Source: Paracoccaceae bacterium (GTDB lineage Bacteria; Pseudomonadota; Alphaproteobacteria; Rhodobacterales; Rhodobacteraceae). Taken from it: 34,557 nucleotides of DNA. Within the stretch, counting starts at the first letter, position 1, and the number at the start of each line of letters is the position of its first letter. Under the pieces are notes generated by a model, which was not told the DNA's origin, did no database searches, and saw only the letters and a program-made list of their open reading frames with translations. The stretch is from NCBI GenBank assembly GCA_026982575.1, contig JALSGU010000014.1, positions 1 through 34,557 of the forward strand, written 5' to 3'. This document shows, piece by piece, positions 14,174-22,802 of this stretch. Made by a program: the position numbers and the translations under genes.

Positions 14174-14860
14174 ATGACCAAATCTTTTGCTTTTTGGGCC
14201 AGGGTTATTTTGGTGGCACTATGTATTTCAGGCCTGATTTATGCTTGGAAATCAGGGGTTTTGGGTGATTTACAACAAGACATGAGCCGAGAGGTCATTG
14301 AAAACTGGGTGGTGCGGGCCGGATGTTGGGGGCCAGCCATTGTTATCTTGCTGATGGTGGTGGCGGTGGTAGCGTCGCCAATTCCCAGTGCTCCGATTGC
14401 ATTGGCGGCGGGGGCGGCATACGGGCATACCAATGGCACAATTTACATCGTGATCGGGGCAGAAACCGGCGCGCTTGTTGCATTTGGTTTGGCGCGGTTT
14501 CTGGGGCGCGGGGCGGTTTTGAAATGGTTCGGGGATAAGGCCGATGCGGGCTTGTTGGGGTCACAGAATGCGCTGACCGCAACGGTGTTTTTGTCGCGCC
14601 TTATGCCGTTTATATCTTTTGATCTGGTCAGTTATGCGGCCGGGTTAAGCGCCTTGCATTTCTGGCGTTTTGCCCTTGCGACACTGGCCGGAATTATCCC
14701 TGCCAGTTTCCTGCTGGCCCATTTTGGTGGCGAAGTCGCAAGCGGAGGCATGGGTGGGGCAACCACATGGATGGTGCTGGGTTTGGGGTTAATCACCGGC
14801 GCACCGCTGATCTGGGCGGCTTTGAAAAAACCCAAACCCCCGACCAATGGCTCTAGCTAA
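14174..14860 (+). CDS. TVP38/TMEM64 family membrane protein (VTT domain)
   Basis: 228 aa inner-membrane protein. A first membrane helix spans about residues 7-27, a second about 55-80 ([15 protein letters not shown]), and further hydrophobic segments lie at about 90-115, 160-190 and 195-220. The VTT/SNARE-associated pattern is seen in [11 protein letters not shown] and in [19 protein letters not shown] near residues 138-157. Bacterial relatives (DedA, YdjX/YdjZ) are linked to lipid scrambling or membrane homeostasis; the exact substrate here is unknown. Its last 8 bases overlap the convergent dapA gene. Confidence 0.9.
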   Translation: MTKSFAFWARVILVALCISGLIYAWKSGVLGDLQQDMSREVIENWVVRAGCWGPAIVILLMVVAVVASPIPSAPIALAAGAAYGHTNGTIYIVIGAETGALVAFGLARFLGRGAVLKWFGDKADAGLLGSQNALTATVFLSRLMPFISFDLVSYAAGLSALHFWRFALATLAGIIPASFLLAHFGGEVASGGMGGATTWMVLGLGLITGAPLIWAALKKPKPPTNGSS

Positions 14861-15728
14861 TCAGGCCGGTTTGTTGCATGGCAGCCTTGATTTCGGCTTT
14901 GGTGCTGTCAAGCAGGCCTGTCAGGGGCAGGCGCACCTCTTCGCTGCATTTACCCAGCAAAGACAATCCGTATTTGGCACCGGCAACCCCTGGTTCGCGG
15001 AAAATGGCCTCGTGCAGCGGCATGATTTTATCTTGCAATTCCAATGCTTTATCGAAATTTCCGGTCAAGGTTTCAGCCTGAAATTCAGCACAAAGCGCCG
15101 GTGCCACATTTGCGGTGACAGAAATACAGCCAACCCCGCCATGGACATTAAAGCCCAGCGCGGAGGCGTCTTCGCCGGATAATTGCACAAAATCATGGCC
15201 GCAAGTGGCGCGCTGCTGGCTAACACGGGCAACATCGCCGGTGGCATCTTTGACGCCGATTATGCGCGGCAAACGCGCTAATTCGCCCATGGTTTCAGGG
15301 GTCATATCCACAATCGATCGCCCCGGGATGTTATAAATAATAATCGGAATATCGCTGCAATCATGCAGCTCTGTATAATGGGCGACCAAACCACGCTGGG
15401 TGGGCTTGTTGTAATAAGGCGTAACCACCAGCGCCGCTGTTGCGCCGATTTCTTGGGCAAATTGCACCAGACCAACCGATTCCGCTGTGGCGTTAGAACC
15501 CGCACCGGCAATAATCGGAATTCGACCCGCGGCGGTTTCCACGCAAATTTTGATAACCTCGCGGTGTTCATCATGGCTAAGGGTCGGGGTTTCGCCGGTG
15601 GTGCCCACAGCGGTGATGCCGCTGGAACCTTGGGCAATATGCCATTCTACAAGGTCTTTCAGCGCCTTTTTGTCGATTTCACCGTTGGAAAAAGGCGTGA
15701 CAAGGGCGGGAATTGAACCTGTGAACAT
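14853..15728 (-). CDS. dapA: 4-hydroxy-tetrahydrodipicolinate synthase
   Basis: 291 aa from ATG 15728, preceded by CCGGAGA; a longer in-frame start lacks family homology. The TIM-barrel aldolase condenses pyruvate with aspartate semialdehyde, the first committed step to diaminopimelate and lysine. Seen: ALVTPF at the N-terminus, GTTGETPTL (Thr43, Thr44 of the catalytic relay), [14 protein letters not shown] (the tyrosine relay region), YNIPGRS (Tyr132) and the Schiff-base lysine Lys160 in [10 protein letters not shown]. It supplies the same pathway as dapF at 6.4 kb, but in a separate transcription unit. Confidence 0.96.
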   Translation of the reverse strand: MFTGSIPALVTPFSNGEIDKKALKDLVEWHIAQGSSGITAVGTTGETPTLSHDEHREVIKICVETAAGRIPIIAGAGSNATAESVGLVQFAQEIGATAALVVTPYYNKPTQRGLVAHYTELHDCSDIPIIIYNIPGRSIVDMTPETMGELARLPRIIGVKDATGDVARVSQQRATCGHDFVQLSGEDASALGFNVHGGVGCISVTANVAPALCAEFQAETLTGNFDKALELQDKIMPLHEAIFREPGVAGAKYGLSLLGKCSEEVRLPLTGLLDSTKAEIKAAMQQTGLIS

Positions 15729-15883
15729 GGGGGTCTCCGGTTTTTGGAAAAAGCATAAAAGCGGCACGAACATACCCAAGCCAGCCAAGGCGCGCAAGGG
15801 GCCACGGCGTTAAATGCTGGCATTTGCAAAGGCAGTTGTGATAGGTATTTGGCAAACATAAACAATAAGAAAAGCAGGCAGGT

Positions 15884-16777
15884 ATGGAGGTTTACCTTCA
15901 CTTGGGCGCCCATAAAACCGCGACCACGTTTATTCAGCAAACCATGCAGAGCAATGCTGAAACGCTTGCTAAATCCGGTATTTTTGCGCCGCGACTCGAG
16001 GATATCCGGGCGGCAATCACCCCGGGAATGGCGGGTAAGCCGATGTTGGGGTTTGAGGAATATATTTCGTTGATTGTGCCGGAAAATACATTGTCTCACG
16101 AGGCCCTTCCTGAACGTTTGATCCTGTCCGATGAAAATATGGTCGGATATCCGGCAGAAATTTTTGCCAAAGGTGTGTTTTATCTGGATGCAAAACAACG
16201 GTTAAAGGTTTTGAAATCCTGGTTGCCTGCGCCCCCGACAAAAATTGTTTTTGCTGTGCGGCCCTATACAACGTTTTTTTCCTCGGCTTATGCCCAATGG
16301 CTGGGGCCTTTTGCCAAAAAATACGGGCCTGAAAAACGCTTTATCCCGCGCGAGGTTATTCATAAAAAAATATCGGGGCTGAAACGTGGCTGGCCCGCGA
16401 TTATTCGGGATGTACAAAAGATTTTTCCTGATTCGCAGATTATTGTTAAAGAATACCGGCCAGCGCCTGAATATTTGCAAGAAATGTTTGAAATTCTGCT
16501 TGGCGACAGTGCTGGTGAATTAAAATACAATGCCGGATATTTCTGGAATCGCGGGCTTTCGGCTGATTTGGTTTCTGAACTTGAAGCCCAACTGGCCAAA
16601 GGCGAGGCAAACCCTGAATCTGTGGCAAAAATACGTGCACAACGCAGCAAAAATCCGTCTGACCTGGGCGCGCATTTCTGGCCGGATGACCAGCGCAAGG
16701 CGCTTTTGTTGCGTTATGAAGCCGATATTCTGACCCTGAAAGACATGACCAACAATAAGTTGATTTGGATGGGCTAA
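15884..16777 (+). CDS. P-loop sulfotransferase-like protein
   Basis: 297 aa. It starts MEVYLHLGAHKTATTFIQQ, where HKTATT corresponds to the 5'-phosphosulfate-binding loop of PAPS-dependent sulfotransferases. Near residue 126, VFAVRPYTTFFSSAYAQWL resembles the 3'-phosphate-binding block (R followed by S-Y). The middle and C-terminal parts are not close to any family I can name. If active, it would transfer sulfate from PAPS to a glycan or other hydroxyl. No signal peptide. It is a single gene between the divergent dapA and the downstream lytic transglycosylase. Assignment to a specific acceptor is not possible. Confidence 0.75.
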   Translation: MEVYLHLGAHKTATTFIQQTMQSNAETLAKSGIFAPRLEDIRAAITPGMAGKPMLGFEEYISLIVPENTLSHEALPERLILSDENMVGYPAEIFAKGVFYLDAKQRLKVLKSWLPAPPTKIVFAVRPYTTFFSSAYAQWLGPFAKKYGPEKRFIPREVIHKKISGLKRGWPAIIRDVQKIFPDSQIIVKEYRPAPEYLQEMFEILLGDSAGELKYNAGYFWNRGLSADLVSELEAQLAKGEANPESVAKIRAQRSKNPSDLGAHFWPDDQRKALLLRYEADILTLKDMTNNKLIWMG

Positions 16778-16841
16778 GGAAAGGGGCGACGGCCGCGTTA
16801 AAATATGTTACTCCCGCCCAGTATTTTTATTCGAGAGCATA

Positions 16842-18800
16842 ATGCGGGCAATTAATTTCAGGATCGTTATTTTTTTATTTTTTTGGAGCATTACGCCCGT
16901 TGTGGCGCAATCCCCCGAAGAAGACGGCGCGGCCCTGGCCTCGGCGCTGGATGCTGCCAGCGGCAAAGACTGGCTGACTGCTATCATCATTGCAGAAACT
17001 TTGTCTGATCCCGTTGCCACAGATATTATTGACTGGATGCGGCTTCGGGCGGGTGAAGGCACATTTGCCGAATATGAATTTTTCCTGACCGAAAATGCCG
17101 ACTGGCCAGGGCTGAAACGCCTGCAAAAAGTTGGTGAGCGCACCATACCGGAAGATCTGCCCGCCGCACGGGTGTTGTCTTATTTCGCACTGCGCAAACC
17201 CCAGACCGGTTTGGGGGTGATCCGCTATGCGGCGGCCCAAAACCGGCTTGGGCGCATCCCCGAGGCCCGTCAGGAGGTAATCCGCGCTTGGCAGGGCATG
17301 GAATTGACACTGGGGGAGTTGCGGCAATTATCGGAAGAATATTCCGGTGTTTTGCAAAGGTTTCACGATGACCGGCTGGATTGGTTATTATGGGAAGGAA
17401 AAACCGTCGCTGCCGAAGCTATGTTTGAATATGTCAGTGAAAACCAACAAAAACTGGCCAAAGCCCGCATCGGATTGCAGCGCGGCACCAACGGGGTGGA
17501 TGCATTGATTGCCGCTGTGCCTGCGGCTTTGGCCAATGATCCGGGGTTGGCTTATGACCGTTTTATATGGCGGATCAAAAAAGGCTATTGGGATAGCGCC
17601 AGTGAAATGCTGGAAGAGCGCAGCGCCGCGGCTGATTTGCTTGGGCGGTCCGAATACTGGGCCAGCAGGCGGCGTGGATTTGCCCGCCGTGCCATGCGGG
17701 CCGAACGCTATGATCTGGCTTATGAACTGGCCAGCCGGCATTATTTAAGCGCGGGCAGTAACTATGCAGATCTGGAATGGCTGTCAGGGTTCATTGCTTT
17801 GGAAAAACAGGACGATCCTGCCAAAGCGTTGGTCCATTTCCAGAGCTTTGATGCGGCGGTGCGGTCTCCGATCAGCGTTGGGCGCGCCGGATATTGGCTG
17901 GGCCTGACTTATATTGCGCTGGATGACCCCGATGCCGCAATGGCCAGTTTCGCGCGGGGTGCGGAATTTCAAACCAGTTTTTATGGGCAGCTGGCAGCGG
18001 AACGGGCAGGTATTGCAGCGGATGTTCGGCTTCAGGGGTATGATCTGCCGCCGGACTGGACGGTTTCAGATTTTCTGACTGACGAATCCGTGCGCGCCGC
18101 GGTGCTGTTTTATTTTGCCGAAGAGCCGCTTTTGGCGCGGCAATTCTTCTCTCATGTCAGCGAAAGCCTGCCCGCCCAAGAACAAGAGGCATTGGGTCAG
18201 TTGGCCATTGATCTGGAGCTGCCCCATACCGCACTTGCCATCGCTAAAATAGCAGCCCGCAGCGGCACGGTGTTGCCCGACGCCTATTATCCGGTGACCG
18301 AGCTGGCATATTTCAGCGTTGATATTCCCGGGGAATTGGCCATGGCGATCGCCCGACAGGAAAGTGAATTTTATGTGCGCGCCCAAAGCAGCGTTGGTGC
18401 GCGCGGGTTAATGCAGGTAATGCCCGACACTGCGCGCCAGGTTGCCAATGAAATCGGCATTGAATTTTCGCGTAACAGGTTGCTAAGCGACTGGCGCTAT
18501 AATGCGCGGCTTGGCACGGCTTATCTGGCGGGGTTGATCGAGGATTATGACGGATCATATCTGCTGGCGGTTGCGGCTTATAATGCCGGTCCATCACGGG
18601 TTAACCGCTGGATCGAGGATTTTGGCGACCCGAGGCTTTCAACAGTTGATCCGGTTGTCTGGATTGAATCCATTCCGTTCCGCGAGACCCGGAATTATGT
18701 GCAGCGGGTGATGGAAGCATTATTTGTATACCGCGCCCGCATCAGCGGCAAAGTACCCGAACTGACACTGGAATCCGAGCTGGGCCAAACTGCGTTATAA
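16842..18800 (+). CDS. Soluble lytic murein transglycosylase (Slt70-like)
   Basis: 652 aa, periplasmic. A signal peptide covers about residues 1-22 (hydrophobic IVIFLFFWSITPVVA, then QSPEE). Residues about 60-440 form the long alpha-superhelical U-domain typical of Slt70. The catalytic GEWL-like SLT domain lies at about 495-625: AIARQESEFY with catalytic Glu near residue 507, SSVGARGLMQVMPDTA, and AVAAYNAGPSRVNRW. It cleaves the MurNAc-GlcNAc bond with 1,6-anhydro formation, for wall remodelling and recycling. Being monocistronic, it probably uses its own promoter in the short gap after the sulfotransferase-like gene. Confidence 0.95.
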   Translation: MRAINFRIVIFLFFWSITPVVAQSPEEDGAALASALDAASGKDWLTAIIIAETLSDPVATDIIDWMRLRAGEGTFAEYEFFLTENADWPGLKRLQKVGERTIPEDLPAARVLSYFALRKPQTGLGVIRYAAAQNRLGRIPEARQEVIRAWQGMELTLGELRQLSEEYSGVLQRFHDDRLDWLLWEGKTVAAEAMFEYVSENQQKLAKARIGLQRGTNGVDALIAAVPAALANDPGLAYDRFIWRIKKGYWDSASEMLEERSAAADLLGRSEYWASRRRGFARRAMRAERYDLAYELASRHYLSAGSNYADLEWLSGFIALEKQDDPAKALVHFQSFDAAVRSPISVGRAGYWLGLTYIALDDPDAAMASFARGAEFQTSFYGQLAAERAGIAADVRLQGYDLPPDWTVSDFLTDESVRAAVLFYFAEEPLLARQFFSHVSESLPAQEQEALGQLAIDLELPHTALAIAKIAARSGTVLPDAYYPVTELAYFSVDIPGELAMAIARQESEFYVRAQSSVGARGLMQVMPDTARQVANEIGIEFSRNRLLSDWRYNARLGTAYLAGLIEDYDGSYLLAVAAYNAGPSRVNRWIEDFGDPRLSTVDPVVWIESIPFRETRNYVQRVMEALFVYRARISGKVPELTLESELGQTAL

Positions 18801-19013
18801 CCCGATTCGCAGAAACCTGCTTTGGCAAGACCAGTGGCGGGTGGGCTGAACTGACAAAACCCGTTGCTTTGCCAAGCAAGATAATATGGTTTTGACAGCG
18901 CTGCCGAAACGGGGCAGGGCCATTTTGTTCGGGCAAACCTTATCTCATTATAGAGGAGTTTCTGGGCGCAGGATATCCATCAGGATTAGGCCTTGAAGCT
19001 TCTGTAATTTGCC

Positions 19014-19658
19014 TTACTGCGCAAAGAAGTGTGCTTTTTCCAATTCATACCTGAATGTCTCAAAATCTTCGGCATAAAATGCGCGGATTCTTTCGATATT
19101 CCTGTCTGAAATATTGGCCTTGATCGCTGCATGCGATTTTTGCCTGTGGATGTTCTTGGAGAAGTCAAACATGACCCCGAGATCCTCTTGTACCGTATTC
19201 AGGTTTTCGATGATCCCGTCCTCGAATCTGAACACTTTTGTTGTTTCTTCGATGAAGGCGGACTGTTTGTTCAGGTGATTGTCAAGAACCCGGGGGTTGG
19301 TGTCCAGAATTGTCGAGAACTGGGCAAACCACTCGTCAAACCCGGGGAAGTCGTCACCGTTGCGGAACCGCCGGCCCATGCGCATTTTGTAGGCACTGAC
19401 AAGCCGGTCCAGCGGGTGGCGAACAAAGGCAAAGCGATAGTCGATGAAACTTGCAGGGAAAAGCGGGGCCAGCAGTTCGGCATCAAAATGCTGAGGTGTG
19501 CACTGGTAATAGGTCTGGTTCATCCATGGATGGAAAAAACCGATTTCCCCGTGTTGTGCCAAATATCGCTCGACAGTTTCCCCTCCGGTTTTCGGGATAT
19601 GTACAAAAAGGATATTCTTTTCTTTAATTCTAACAATAGGCATTTGTAAGTCTTTCAT
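19014..19658 (-). CDS. Sulfotransferase family 2-type protein
   Basis: 214 aa. FVHIPKTGGETVERYL near residues 19-34 is the PAPS 5'-phosphosulfate loop of Sulfotransfer_2-type (carbohydrate sulfotransferase) proteins, and FAFVRHPLDRLVSAYKMRM near residues 77-95 is the 3'-phosphate-binding block with Arg and Ser. Both are well conserved, so the enzyme is likely active on a glycan. No membrane anchor. The start is uncertain: ATG 19658 and ATG 19643 both lack a clear Shine-Dalgarno. It is the last gene of a minus-strand set, 47 bases after the SGNH-like gene. In the 18801-19013 gap downstream I find no gene. Confidence 0.85.
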   Translation of the reverse strand: MKDLQMPIVRIKEKNILFVHIPKTGGETVERYLAQHGEIGFFHPWMNQTYYQCTPQHFDAELLAPLFPASFIDYRFAFVRHPLDRLVSAYKMRMGRRFRNGDDFPGFDEWFAQFSTILDTNPRVLDNHLNKQSAFIEETTKVFRFEDGIIENLNTVQEDLGVMFDFSKNIHRQKSHAAIKANISDRNIERIRAFYAEDFETFRYELEKAHFFAQ

Positions 19659-19705
19659 GAGGTGTAATATGGGCAGAGTACTTCATTGGCGGATTGCTCC
19701 TTGCC

Positions 19706-20491
19706 CTATTGGCACTTTTTGATGAAGGCACGAAATCCTTTTGTTTCGCAGATTTTAATCGCAAATGAAGGGCGATAATGATGTGGGTCGGGATGTGGCG
19801 CCGCAAATTCTTCTTTGGTGCGAAGGGTTTCCAGATCATAGGTTTTTCGGGGCTGGTTGCTGTAAAAAACACCATATCTCTCCTCCATTATTTTGCAAAG
19901 CGCGTGGCTTATTTCCAGAAAAGATTCGCAAAATTCTTTTGAGAGATTCTTTTGGTCGCGACGCGGCAAGATACTTGGGGGTAAAAATATTGGAATTTCC
20001 GGGTGATGGGTTGAAATGGTTTCCATGAAGCGCTCGGAATGGTGCTGATGTGTACGCCACCATTCAAACAATACATCCGGTGAAATTGGCGTGCCGGAAG
20101 TTGGGATATGTTGCTGATCCGAAGATTTTGTTCCGGGAGGAACGATATAGTATCCTTTGTTAAACAGTCGATGGATGAAAAGGCGTTCGGTAGTGGGCTG
20201 TGTGAATACAATCCCGGATATTTCTTTAATGGCAATTGGAGCGACAGAACCCATGACAACATGTTTCTGGCCAAAATTATAATATTTGCTTTTGTTAACA
20301 ACCGGATTGAACTCCAGCACGCCGTTGCTTAACGTAAAAGGCGAGGTGTTCGCGGCAAAGCGCCAAGCATTTGCATGCCAGACAACAGTTTTTGCGGTAA
20401 ACCCCAGAGAATCAAAAAATTCTTTTTCAACCTGGTTCCATGCGGTTGTCATGGAGCCGCCAAGTATCAGCAGTGTTTTATTGCTGGTCAT
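19706..20491 (-). CDS. Hypothetical protein with SGNH-hydrolase-like features
   Basis: 261 aa that I cannot place in a named family. The N-terminus LLILGGSMTTAW resembles SGNH block I (Gly-x-Ser after a hydrophobic strand), and near the C-terminus PHPDPHHYRPSFA offers an Asp-x-x-His arrangement like SGNH block V. If both are catalytic this would be an esterase or acyltransferase acting on a glycan; that is inference. No signal peptide. Its ATG overlaps the stop of the GSCFA gene (ATGA), so the two are made together and probably act together, and the sulfotransferase gene follows 47 bases later. Confidence 0.7.
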   Translation of the reverse strand: MTSNKTLLILGGSMTTAWNQVEKEFFDSLGFTAKTVVWHANAWRFAANTSPFTLSNGVLEFNPVVNKSKYYNFGQKHVVMGSVAPIAIKEISGIVFTQPTTERLFIHRLFNKGYYIVPPGTKSSDQQHIPTSGTPISPDVLFEWWRTHQHHSERFMETISTHHPEIPIFLPPSILPRRDQKNLSKEFCESFLEISHALCKIMEERYGVFYSNQPRKTYDLETLRTKEEFAAPHPDPHHYRPSFAIKICETKGFRAFIKKCQ

Positions 20492-21585
20492 GGCTTAAAC
20501 TGTTCCAGCAAGTATTCTTCACATTGCGGGTCCATGGTATCAAATTTGGCAGTGGTTTCACCGGCCTTGCCTTTGTCACATTTTTTCAGCTTTCCATGGA
20601 CGTCAAAAAAATGCTTCATCACGATTTCGACCCCTTCATCACGAACTGTTCTCAGGTTCTCGTTGTAAAAAATGCCTCGGCTTGCGGGGTTGGTCACAAT
20701 CTCGAAAGATGGAAAATAGTCAATATTCGGAAATTTCTCTTCCAGCTCTCCGGTAACTGCCCGTAAAACCGATTTGGAATAGATTGTTGACTGCAATACA
20801 TGCCGATTTGCTGCCGTCGCCGTAAGCGGCACCGGGGAAACCGTGAGCAGAATTCTGACCGGACTGCTTGTTTTCCGAACTTTTCGCAGCAGTTTTTCGA
20901 ATTCTACAAACGCGTCCATAATTTCAACAAACCCAAAATTTTTGAACGCAAACACATCGGAATCAAAGCTACCCGCAATGGTCCCCGGTGCTGTTGGATA
21001 AATGGTTCCTGAGCTCTTATGCACCCAGGCTTCGGTTAATCCCAGCGTAAAAACAAATACATCCATTGATAAAAACATTGCCCTGACCTTGGCCAAGTGG
21101 GCTTTTCGATGAATTTCAACCTCGGCCTTAGAATCCAGGCCGCGCGGTTCTACCGACGGGCGAAGGGCATCAAAATATCGCCCGTCCTTTTCCCAGATAG
21201 CCTCTTTTGGGTGCCAAATATCAAATGCCTCTTGCAAGAGTTGCAAGAGCTGATGCACGGTATAAATATTGCCAAACCGTGCCGAATACATCCGGTATCC
21301 GAATTTTTGAGCGGTTTTCTGGTCAAGAGATGTGTGGTCGAGGCTGGATGTGCCCGTTGAGGCTATCCATTGCGGTGAAGGTTCCAAATCCAATACATTA
21401 TAGTTTTCAGCGCGCATATATCGCGATATATGCTGGGCAAAACAGCTCCCTGCCGTCGCGATTTTATCATCCGCGCTTAAAGCCCATTTTTTGCGATAGA
21501 TGCCGCGAAGCATTAATGGGGACGACCCGGCAACACCCGCGCTCCAGAAGGCGTGGCGGTCTAAGTTTTCGTATGGATTTTCCAT
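20488..21585 (-). CDS. GSCFA domain protein
   Basis: 365 aa from ATG 21585 (MENPYENLDRHAFW); a start 57 bases upstream is possible but less family-like. The hallmark AGSCFAQHISRYM is near residues 47-59, with LGLTEAWVHKSSGTIYPTAPG and LLTVSPVPLTATAANRHVLQ further on, as in the GSCFA family. This family is related to SGNH hydrolases and has unknown substrates. The Ser of GSCFA and the Ser in TVSPVPL are conserved candidates. No signal peptide. It leads a coupled set with an SGNH-like protein and a sulfotransferase. The upstream 218-bp gap to the DUF3365 gene holds only a doubtful 60-codon frame. Confidence 0.88.
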   Translation of the reverse strand: MENPYENLDRHAFWSAGVAGSSPLMLRGIYRKKWALSADDKIATAGSCFAQHISRYMRAENYNVLDLEPSPQWIASTGTSSLDHTSLDQKTAQKFGYRMYSARFGNIYTVHQLLQLLQEAFDIWHPKEAIWEKDGRYFDALRPSVEPRGLDSKAEVEIHRKAHLAKVRAMFLSMDVFVFTLGLTEAWVHKSSGTIYPTAPGTIAGSFDSDVFAFKNFGFVEIMDAFVEFEKLLRKVRKTSSPVRILLTVSPVPLTATAANRHVLQSTIYSKSVLRAVTGELEEKFPNIDYFPSFEIVTNPASRGIFYNENLRTVRDEGVEIVMKHFFDVHGKLKKCDKGKAGETTAKFDTMDPQCEEYLLEQFKP

Positions 21586-21803
21586 CAATATTGCCTGTTT
21601 TGCGAATCCTGTAAGCAGAAAGTAAACCTTACGTCGCAGCAACCCGAATATAAATACTGTTTTAGGGGGTGCCCCGGATATCTGGTTCGGGTGTTTTCGA
21701 ATCCACTATCCTTGCCGAGGATGCTGTCATATGAACTTTCCGACAGCTTCGGGGTGTACGCAGCCATGGTTTAAACCCGTTACTTCGGATTGGATAGCCA
21801 GAA

Positions 21804-22676
21804 TTAGTCGTCCAGCAGTCTCATGGCGCTATCAAGTGAGCGGCGCATCCGGTTGAAAGATGTGGAAAGCAAGCTAATTTCATCGCTGCCTTTTTTAATG
21901 TATTCCCGCGCTGAGAAGTCACCCATACTGACCTGTTGGGAAATCTCGGACATCACTGCTACCGGCTTTAGAACAATGCGTGACAGCATCAGATTCACCA
22001 GTAAGATAACAACCGTAAATGCCGCCAGAATGACCAACATGATCACAAGAACAAGGTCGATAACGCGCTTATCGGCTTGCGCTATGGGGGTGTAAATAAT
22101 CTGGGCGCCAATCGTTTCGCCTATTTCCCAGCCAAAACCGTTTTCCGAACCATAGAGATCAATCATCGCAGCCGGTGCAAGTGACGGGTCGGAATGGCAC
22201 TCAAGACAGCTTTGGTCAGTGACAGTAAGTGGAAAGGCCACGGCAAAAACTCTGCCCGTATCGGTTTTCCGAATAATCGAAATTTGATCCAGAGACTGGT
22301 CAGCCCGGAGCTGGTTGATCAGGTCTGCCTCCCAGTCTTCGGCCAGATCACCGGGGTTGGTCGGGTTCAGGACAGCTTCTTTGTAATAATAATCAGGAAA
22401 AGAACTGTTGAAATAGGAAAAAACCGTTTGTGCGGAAAAGGATGGCACCGTATGGGGCAGGAATAGAATATCGCTGTTGTCGGATAAAAGCGGGGCAACC
22501 TCGGTTGATGTGTATTTACTGACTGCCAGCGCATTGGCGTGAATGATAGCAATTTCGTTTTTGATTCCTTGCAGCGCGCTTGATTTTGCTGCTTGATAAG
22601 TTAGTCCGGTTGCCGCAATTATGCCAGAAACACATGCCAGTACTAGTGCTAGGTTGAATTTTGTCCGCAGTCGCAT
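21804..22676 (-). CDS. Heme-c sensor membrane protein, DUF3365-HAMP, without output domain
   Basis: 290 aa. A first membrane helix spans about residues 9-28. A periplasmic DUF3365 (Tll0287-like) domain follows, carrying the covalent heme-c motif CLECH near residues 155-159 and an upstream FPDYYYKEAVLNPTNPGD block. A second membrane helix spans about residues 205-232. A HAMP domain with MSRIVLKPVAVMSEI then runs almost to the C-terminus and the protein ends MRLLDD. No kinase, cyclase, methyl-accepting or STAS module follows, and no histidine kinase is next to it. Such proteins sense redox state or small gases. The signal must leave through a separate partner, or the protein is truncated. It is divergent from the pseudo-caspase gene across 126 bp. 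Confidence 0.88.
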   Translation of the reverse strand: MRLRTKFNLALVLACVSGIIAATGLTYQAAKSSALQGIKNEIAIIHANALAVSKYTSTEVAPLLSDNSDILFLPHTVPSFSAQTVFSYFNSSFPDYYYKEAVLNPTNPGDLAEDWEADLINQLRADQSLDQISIIRKTDTGRVFAVAFPLTVTDQSCLECHSDPSLAPAAMIDLYGSENGFGWEIGETIGAQIIYTPIAQADKRVIDLVLVIMLVILAAFTVVILLVNLMLSRIVLKPVAVMSEISQQVSMGDFSAREYIKKGSDEISLLSTSFNRMRRSLDSAMRLLDD

Positions 22677-22696
22677 AGGTTAAACCCCTCTTTTAT

Positions 22697-22725
22697 TTCA
22701 GGCAACGCCAGAATATGTGTATAAT
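22697..22725 (+). promoter_or_regulatory. Probable promoter of the pseudo-caspase gene
   Basis: A consensus TATAAT (22720-22725) lies in the divergent intergenic region; the -35 (TTCAGG, 17 bases upstream) is poor. The predicted leader is about 70 bases. Weak -35 and strong -10 suggest an activator. Confidence 0.4.
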
Positions 22726-22802
22726 TGTTTTGCGATTTTAGCTAGATTGCAATGGATAAGATTAAAGTTTATTTACGAGTATTACTTGTTAGGAAGAAAA
22801 AA

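Noticed and set aside
18890-18960. Plus-strand promoter-like TTGTTC-17-TTATAG followed by GAGGAG
   Set aside because: No gene follows on the plus strand; the next 700 bases are antisense to the sulfotransferase gene and the only nearby frame is a few codons long.
21585-21767. 60-codon minus-strand frame whose stop overlaps the GSCFA start (TGATG)
   Set aside because: No Shine-Dalgarno, no recognisable family and unusual composition (Cys-rich tail). The overlap may be chance, so I did not call a gene.
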